Shown here: positions 35,870 to 41,047 of the stretch, piece by piece
Numbering within the stretch: position 1 is the first letter of the stretch
How the letters are laid out: the number at the start of each line of letters is the position of its first letter
Origin: Gammaproteobacteria bacterium
Lineage (GTDB): Bacteria > Pseudomonadota > Gammaproteobacteria > Steroidobacterales > XN24
Assembly: GCA_029287575.1 (NCBI GenBank)
Contig: JARFQW010000085.1
Location: 1-41,047 of the forward strand
DNA length: 41,047 nucleotides
Reading direction: 5' to 3'
Translations under genes and position numbers: made by a program
Notes under the pieces: model-generated
Seen by the model: the letters and a program-made list of their open reading frames with translations, nothing else
Database searches by the model: none
What the model was told of the DNA's origin: nothing

Positions 35870-36187
35870 ATGACCGACCCCAAGGAAAACGCGGAACAAG
35901 GCCTCGTCGTCGAGGAGGAACGGCCCAAGCTGAAACGGCCGTCGATGTACCGTGTCATTATGTTGAACGACGACTACACGCCCATGGAGTTTGTGGTGGA
36001 CGTCCTCGAGCGATTTTTCGGCCTGGACCGGCATAGCGCGACCCGGATCATGCTTGAGGTGCACACGAAGGGTCGCGGGATTTGCGGAACATTCACCTTC
36101 GATATCGCCGAGACCCGCGTGGCCCAGGTCATGGAGTACGCGCGCCATCACCAGCACCCCTTGCAATGCACAATGGAAGAGGCCTGA
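35870..36187 (+). CDS. clpS: ClpS adaptor protein
   Basis: The 105-residue N-degron adaptor that hands substrates with Leu, Phe, Trp or Tyr at the N terminus to ClpAP. An unstructured N-terminal tail (1-25) precedes the core: [24 protein letters not shown] carries the NDD-x-TPM substrate-pocket motif, then [23 protein letters not shown]. It is 3 nt upstream of clpA, the standard pair. Confidence 0.97.
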   Translation: MTDPKENAEQGLVVEEERPKLKRPSMYRVIMLNDDYTPMEFVVDVLERFFGLDRHSATRIMLEVHTKGRGICGTFTFDIAETRVAQVMEYARHHQHPLQCTMEEA

Positions 36188-36190
36188 TAC

Positions 36191-38461
36191 ATGCTCAGCA
36201 GCGAGCTTGAATATTGCCTGAATGAAGCCTTTCGGAACGCCCGGGAAAAGCGTCACGAATTCCTGACTGTGGAGCACCTGTTGCTTGCGCTCCTGGACGT
36301 GCCCGGAACGGTGGACATTCTCAAGGCCTGCGGTGCGGACTCGGGACGGCTACGACGGGAACTGACCGAGTTCGTTGACGAGACAACGCCGCGACTGGCG
36401 GAGGACGACGAGCAGGAAGTGCAGCCCACGCTGGGCTTTCAGCGAGTGCTGCAGCGGGCAGTGTTCCACGTCCAGTCCAGCGGTAAAAAGGAGGTTGCCG
36501 CCTCGAACGTGCTCGTCGCCATATTCGGCGAGAAACAGTCCCATGCCGTGTACCTGCTGAACCTGCAGGACGTGACCCGGCTGGACGTCGTCAACTTCAT
36601 TTCTCACGGGGTAGCCAAGAGCTCCGAAGAGACGGCTGAAAACCGGGCCGCAAGCGAGGAGCCCGAGCGAGAGGCTGACGCCGATCCGCTGGAGAAGTTC
36701 ACCACCAACCTGAACCGTCAGGCCCGGGAAGGCAGGATCGACCCCCTGATCGGCAGAACGCTGGAAATCGAGCGGACCATCGAGATTCTGTGCCGCAGGC
36801 GCAAGAACAACCCCCTCTACGTCGGCGAGGCCGGAGTCGGCAAGACGGCGCTCGCCGAGGGACTGGCGCTGATGATCGAGGAGGGCAACGTGCCGGACGT
36901 CCTTTCGGACTGCACGATTTTTGCCCTGGACATGGGAACCCTGGTGGCCGGGACGAAATATCGCGGCGACTTCGAGAAACGGCTGAAAAGCGTCGTGGCG
37001 GCCCTGCGGGAGAACCCCGGCGCCATCCTGTTCATCGACGAAATCCACACGGTCATCGGCGCCGGTGCGGCGTCGGGTGGCGTGATGGACGCCTCCAATC
37101 TCATCAAGCCGGTCCTGGCGAACGGGCAGCTCCGCTGCATTGGGTCGACGACCTATCAGGAGTACCGCGGAATTTTCGAGAAGGATCACGCGCTGGCGCG
37201 CCGTTTCCAGAAAATCGATGTGCCGGAGCCGACCATTGACGAGACGGTGGAGATCCTCAAGGGGCTGCAGAGCCGCTTCGAGGAACACCACGGCATTACC
37301 TACAGCGATGACGGTCTCAAGGCGGCGGCGGAACTTTCTGCCCGCCACATCAACGACCGGCATCTGCCGGACAAGGCGATCGACGTCATTGATGAGGCGG
37401 GCGCCAGTCTGCGTTTGCAGATGCCATCACCGGACGAATCGGTTGTCGACGTGGCGCACGTGGAGTCCGTGGTCGCCAAGATGGCCCGGATCCCTCCGAA
37501 AAGCGTGTCCGCGTCCGACCGCGACCTCCTGAAGAACCTGGAGCGCAATCTGAAGCTCGTCATTTTCGGTCAGAACGAGGCCGTGGAGACCTTGTCGGCG
37601 GCCATAAAGATGGCCCGATCGGGGCTTCGGGACGACAACAAGCCGGTCGGATCGCTCCTGTTCGCCGGCCCCACGGGCGTTGGTAAGACAGAGGTCACCC
37701 GCCAGCTGGCAATGGCCCTGGGCGTGGAACTCGTGCGCTTCGACATGTCCGAGTACATGGAGCGGCACACGGTGTCCAGGCTGATCGGCGCGCCGCCGGG
37801 CTACGTGGGCTACGACCAGGGCGGGCTGCTCACGGAGGCGATCAACAAGAATCCTCACTGTGTGCTGCTGCTGGACGAGATCGAGAAAGCCCATCCGGAG
37901 GTGTTCAATCTCCTGCTGCAGGTCATGGACCACGGCACGCTGACCGACAACAACGGGCGCAAGGCGGATTTCCGCAATGTGATCATCGTGATGACGACGA
38001 ACGCGGGGGCTCACGAGATGAATCGCGGCTCGATCGGTTTCACGCAGCAGGATCATTCATCCGACGGCCTGGCTGCGATACAGAAACTGTTCACGCCGGA
38101 GTTCCGCAACCGGCTGGACGCCACGATCGAGTTCAAGGCTCTGGACCGCGATACCATCAGCCGGGTGGTGGACAAGCTGATCCTGGAGCTCGAGGCGCAG
38201 CTGCAGGACCGGATGGTGACCCTCGAGCTGACCGACGCTGCCCGCGAATGGATCGCCGAAAAGGGCTACGACCCGAAAATGGGCGCACGACCCATGTCGC
38301 GCGTGATTCAGGAGTTCATCAAGCGCCCGCTGGCCGAGGAACTGTTGTTCGGCAGCCTGGTGGACGGCGGGCACATCCGGGTCGGCGTCTCGAACGATGC
38401 CGAACGGCTCGTGCTGGACGTGGAGGCACTCGAAGAGCGGGCGCCGGTCAGCCAGGAATAG
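36191..38461 (+). CDS. clpA: ATP-dependent Clp protease ATPase subunit ClpA
   Basis: The 756-residue Hsp100 unfoldase of the ClpAP protease. It has two N-terminal Clp repeats (about 1-145), an acidic linker, D1 with Walker A GEAGVGKT (212-219) and Walker B ([14 protein letters not shown]), and D2 with Walker A GPTGVGKT (493-500) and [15 protein letters not shown]. There is no long middle domain, which separates it from ClpB. A ClpP loop of the (I/L)G(F/L) type is present as IGF in RGSIGFTQQ. Coupled to clpS. Converges with infA, 21 bp between stops. Confidence 0.97.
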   Translation: MLSSELEYCLNEAFRNAREKRHEFLTVEHLLLALLDVPGTVDILKACGADSGRLRRELTEFVDETTPRLAEDDEQEVQPTLGFQRVLQRAVFHVQSSGKKEVAASNVLVAIFGEKQSHAVYLLNLQDVTRLDVVNFISHGVAKSSEETAENRAASEEPEREADADPLEKFTTNLNRQAREGRIDPLIGRTLEIERTIEILCRRRKNNPLYVGEAGVGKTALAEGLALMIEEGNVPDVLSDCTIFALDMGTLVAGTKYRGDFEKRLKSVVAALRENPGAILFIDEIHTVIGAGAASGGVMDASNLIKPVLANGQLRCIGSTTYQEYRGIFEKDHALARRFQKIDVPEPTIDETVEILKGLQSRFEEHHGITYSDDGLKAAAELSARHINDRHLPDKAIDVIDEAGASLRLQMPSPDESVVDVAHVESVVAKMARIPPKSVSASDRDLLKNLERNLKLVIFGQNEAVETLSAAIKMARSGLRDDNKPVGSLLFAGPTGVGKTEVTRQLAMALGVELVRFDMSEYMERHTVSRLIGAPPGYVGYDQGGLLTEAINKNPHCVLLLDEIEKAHPEVFNLLLQVMDHGTLTDNNGRKADFRNVIIVMTTNAGAHEMNRGSIGFTQQDHSSDGLAAIQKLFTPEFRNRLDATIEFKALDRDTISRVVDKLILELEAQLQDRMVTLELTDAAREWIAEKGYDPKMGARPMSRVIQEFIKRPLAEELLFGSLVDGGHIRVGVSNDAERLVLDVEALEERAPVSQE

Positions 38462-38482
38462 GCTGGCCGGGGCCGGGCAGGC

Positions 38483-38701
38483 CTACCGGCCGCGGTAGAC
38501 GATCCGGCCCTTGCTCAGGTCGTAGGGCGTCAGTTCGACCGTGACGGAATCACCGGTCAGGATCCGGATGTAATTCTTGCGCATGCGGCCGGAGATGTGC
38601 GCGGTTACGAGGTGCCCGTTCTCCAGTTCCACCCGGAATGTCGTGTTCGGCAATGTCTCGACGACTTTGCCTTCCATCTGAATTGCGTCTTCTTTCGCCA
38701 T
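38483..38701 (-). CDS. infA: translation initiation factor IF-1
   Basis: A 72-residue IF-1 with the S1/OB fold, binding the ribosomal A site during initiation. [20 protein letters not shown] and [19 protein letters not shown] are almost invariant. The start is ATG 38701. The clpA-infA-aat neighbourhood is as in E. coli and Pseudomonas. A promoter lies in the short gap after aat, so it can be transcribed on its own. No serine tRNA gene, present near infA in E. coli, is seen here. Confidence 0.98.
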   Translation of the reverse strand: MAKEDAIQMEGKVVETLPNTTFRVELENGHLVTAHISGRMRKNYIRILTGDSVTVELTPYDLSKGRIVYRGR

Positions 38702-38735
38702 GAGGCGTTGTTTGTCCTGCCGAAAAAGCCGACGC

Positions 38736-38764
38736 ATTGTGGCGAATCGAGGAGCGCATTTCAA
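38736..38764 (-). promoter_or_regulatory. predicted promoter of infA
   Basis: Read on the minus strand: TTGAAA (38759-38764), a 17-bp spacer, CACAAT (38736-38741). It sits between aat and infA, giving a leader of about 28 nt. Confidence 0.5.
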
Positions 38765-38779
38765 TGCGTTCCCGGGGAT

Positions 38780-39520
38780 TCAGGGCGCCTCCCCCGGTAT
38801 CGGCAAGGCCGGGGCACCCGGCATTTCCGACCAGTCAGTGGGTTCCGCGGCCCTGTTGACCAGCGGCAACAGGTCGGCCAGAAACTCGGCTCGGGGAATC
38901 AGCGTGGCGCCAAGGCGGTCCAGGTGCGGGTTGGGCAGCTGGCAATCGATCATGGGCCAGCCGCGCGCCTGGAGCCGGGCCGCGAGATGAGCCAGAGCCA
39001 CCTTGGACGCGTCGGCCACCCGGCTGAACATGGATTCACCAAAGAACATGGTTCCCAGCGACACGCCGTAGATCCCTCCGACCAGCCTGGAGTCGCGCCA
39101 GACCTCGACCGAGTGAGCGTATCCCAGGCGGTTCAGCTGGCTGTAGGCGGCGGCCATTTCCCTGGTAATCCAGGTACCGGCGCGGGGATCGTCCGCGCGG
39201 GTGCAGCCCGCCACCACGTCGTCGAAGGCCTGATCCACCGATACTTCGAAGCGTTCCGGGCGCGCCGCCCGGCGCAGGCTGCGGTTGACCCTCAGCCGGC
39301 CCGGGTAGAGCACGCAGCGCGGGTCCGTGCTCCACCCGAGGATCCGCAGACCGTCCTCGTACCAGGGAAAGATACCGTTGCCATAGGCCGCCAGGAGTCG
39401 TCGGGGATCAAGGTCGCCGCCGGCGGCAAGAAGCCCGTTGGGTTCGGACAGCGCGGTGGAGGGGTCGGGGAACTCGATGCGGTCGGGACGCAGCCAGGTG
39501 ATGGTCGCAGGGCCGCTCAC
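38780..39520 (-). CDS. aat: leucyl/phenylalanyl-tRNA--protein transferase
   Basis: A 246-residue L/F-transferase that adds Leu or Phe to proteins with N-terminal Lys or Arg, creating degrons read by ClpS. Family marks: PNGLLAAGGDLDPRRLLAAYGNGIFPWY at the N terminus, WSTDPRCVLYP, WITREMAAAYSQLNRLGYAHSVEVW, and GGIYGVSLGTMFFGESMFS, then IDCQLPNPHLDRLGA. The GTG 39520 start overlaps the preceding gene by 4 nt (GTGA). The clpS-clpA pair that uses its products is only a few hundred bases away. Confidence 0.97.
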   Translation of the reverse strand: MSGPATITWLRPDRIEFPDPSTALSEPNGLLAAGGDLDPRRLLAAYGNGIFPWYEDGLRILGWSTDPRCVLYPGRLRVNRSLRRAARPERFEVSVDQAFDDVVAGCTRADDPRAGTWITREMAAAYSQLNRLGYAHSVEVWRDSRLVGGIYGVSLGTMFFGESMFSRVADASKVALAHLAARLQARGWPMIDCQLPNPHLDRLGATLIPRAEFLADLLPLVNRAAEPTDWSEMPGAPALPIPGEAP

Positions 39521-40662
39521 GTCAGTGCGAAATCCGGTCTGCGGAACGGGAGCTCGGCGTCGGCATCTTCGATATACGCTTCCACCGCGTTGCGTTCCCG
39601 CCGCAGGTAGTCATCAATGGCGCGGCCGAATTCCGGGTGGCCGACCCAGTGAGTGGAATAGGTCCGTGTGGGGCGAAATCCGCGACGCAGTTTGTGCTCG
39701 CCCTGGGCCCCCGGTTCGAAGCGATCGAGCTCGTGGCGTATCGCGTACTCGATTCCCTGGTAGAAGCAGGTCTCGAAGTGCAGGCTGTGGTAGTCGGCCC
39801 CCGCGCCCCAGTAACGCCCGTAAAGGGCACCGGCCCCCTGGAAGCAGATGGCGGTTGCCACGGCCTCACCCTGGATTTCGGCCAGCGCGATCGCCAGTGC
39901 CTCCGGCATGGTCTCCCGAATTTCCTCGAAGAACGCCCGATTCAGGTAGGGGCTGTTCCCCCGCATGAGGAATGTGCGCTCGTAAAAGGGATAGATCCGG
40001 TCCAGGAGATCGTCGGTGAGGGCGTCGCCGTTGATCCACCGGAAGCCGATGCCGCATTCCTTGACCCGCCGGCGCTCGCGTTTGAGCTTCTTGCGGCGCG
40101 CCGATCTGAAGGTCGCCAGAAACGCGTCGAAATCGGCGTAGCCCTCGTTGGTCCAGTGAAACTGGCAATCGAGGCGGGGCATGAGGCCGTGACGGCCGGC
40201 GCTGGCCAGGGTGTCGTCGTCGCCGAACAGAAGGTGGAGGGACGACAGGCCATGCTCCCGGGCCTGCGCGATGCTGGCTTCAACCAGAAAGTCCATCACG
40301 TCCCGGCGCTGGCCGGCGGCCATCAGCCTGGGCCCGGTGGCGGGCGTGAACGGGATTGCCGAGACCAGCTTCGGATAGTAGTGCAGGCCGCTGCGATGGA
40401 ATGCCTGGGCCCAGGCAAAGTCGAAGACGAATTCGCCCCAGGAATGAGCCTTCTCGTAGAGCGGCAGGGCACCCACGAGTGCGCCGTGGTCGTCATGGGC
40501 CAGCACATGGCTGGGGGCCCATCCCGATTCCACCCCTACCGAGCCGCTATGCTCCATCGCCGCGAGAAACTCATGCGCAAGGAACGGGTTACCGGCCGGG
40601 ACCAGAGCATTCCAGGCCGCTGCGTCCACGTCGTCCAGCGACTGGATGAATGTGGCCTTCAC
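39517..40662 (-). CDS. FemAB/GNAT-like protein (DUF482 family)
   Basis: A 381-residue protein that resembles the DUF482 / 'peptidogalycan biosynthesis' group, a GNAT-fold family related to FemAB aminoacyltransferases. Visible blocks: NALVPAGNPFLAHEFLAAMEHSGSVG at the N terminus; HWTNEGYADFDAFLATFRSARRKKLKRERRRV, a very basic helix; YPFYERTFLMRGNSPYLNRAFFEEI; and LYGRYWGAGADYHSLHFETCFYQGIEYAI with GEHKLRRGFRPTRTYSTHW near the C terminus. The function is not established. It starts at GTG 40662, 9 nt after the trxB stop, and overlaps aat by 4 nt, so it is coupled to aat. In E. coli cydC-cydD occupy the place between aat and trxB. Confidence 0.85.
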   Translation of the reverse strand: MKATFIQSLDDVDAAAWNALVPAGNPFLAHEFLAAMEHSGSVGVESGWAPSHVLAHDDHGALVGALPLYEKAHSWGEFVFDFAWAQAFHRSGLHYYPKLVSAIPFTPATGPRLMAAGQRRDVMDFLVEASIAQAREHGLSSLHLLFGDDDTLASAGRHGLMPRLDCQFHWTNEGYADFDAFLATFRSARRKKLKRERRRVKECGIGFRWINGDALTDDLLDRIYPFYERTFLMRGNSPYLNRAFFEEIRETMPEALAIALAEIQGEAVATAICFQGAGALYGRYWGAGADYHSLHFETCFYQGIEYAIRHELDRFEPGAQGEHKLRRGFRPTRTYSTHWVGHPEFGRAIDDYLRRERNAVEAYIEDADAELPFRRPDFALT

Positions 40663-40671
40663 GGCGCCGGG

Positions 40672-41047
<376 letters not shown>

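Noticed and set aside
35642-36277. A 211-codon minus-strand frame over the clpS promoter and gene
   Set aside because: It covers clpS antisense and both predicted promoters; no motif.

Overview
This is a GC-rich, gene-dense chromosomal window from a gammaproteobacterium. The support is conserved gammaproteobacterial gene order: rne divergent from rluC, then yceF (maf)-yceD-rpmF-plsX-fabH; clpS-clpA convergent with infA, followed by aat and trxB; and an OprI/Lpp-type alanine-zipper lipoprotein. A high-GC member of the Chromatiales/Xanthomonadales/Pseudomonas-like breadth would fit, but I cannot name the genus from sequence reading alone. No tRNA, rRNA, CRISPR array, transposase or prophage gene was recognised. 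The window is mostly core genome with a few accessory genes.

Layout. 1-916: window edge and a ParD/ParE-type toxin-antitoxin pair. 916-6814: low-molecular-weight protein tyrosine phosphatase, RNase E (minus strand) with a long leader, RluC and a HAD phosphatase. 6887-10421: YceF, YceD, L32, PlsX and FabH, with a pair of overlapping divergent promoters. The usual fabD-fabG-acpP continuation is missing. 10390-14710: DUF2878 membrane protein, inorganic pyrophosphatase, an orphan ParA, a DUF1232 protein and a DASS-family transporter. 14781-16247: an L,D-transpeptidase facing an Lpp/OprI-like lipoprotein, which may be enzyme and substrate. 16553-22597: an FAD-dependent oxidoreductase and a two-gene RND efflux operon (pump first, adaptor second). 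22927-28903: an SOS mutagenesis operon, lexA-imuA-imuB-dnaE2, behind a near-consensus promoter with two LexA boxes. 28943-29663: two small minus-strand proteins. 29799-35679: type II secretion genes gspC-D-E-F, without gspG-N. 35778-41047: clpS-clpA, then infA, aat, a FemAB/GNAT-like protein and the 3' part of trxB, all on the minus strand.

The genes fall into working groups: RNA processing and modification (rne, rluC), phospholipid and fatty-acid initiation (plsX, fabH), SOS-induced translesion synthesis (lexA cassette), export (gsp, RND), envelope anchoring (L,D-transpeptidase and lipoprotein) and N-degron proteolysis (aat, clpS, clpA). Several adjacent pairs share 4-nt start/stop overlaps, which implies translational coupling.

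Most notable observations: two genes (gspF and the DASS transporter) that appear to start at CTG behind strong Shine-Dalgarno sequences; an ImuB with a clamp-binding-like motif at its extreme N terminus; an RND pump lacking canonical proton-relay residues; a probably leaderless yceD transcript; and an uncharacterised FemAB/GNAT-like transferase coupled to aat. I did not find a clearly new multi-gene defence or mobile system.
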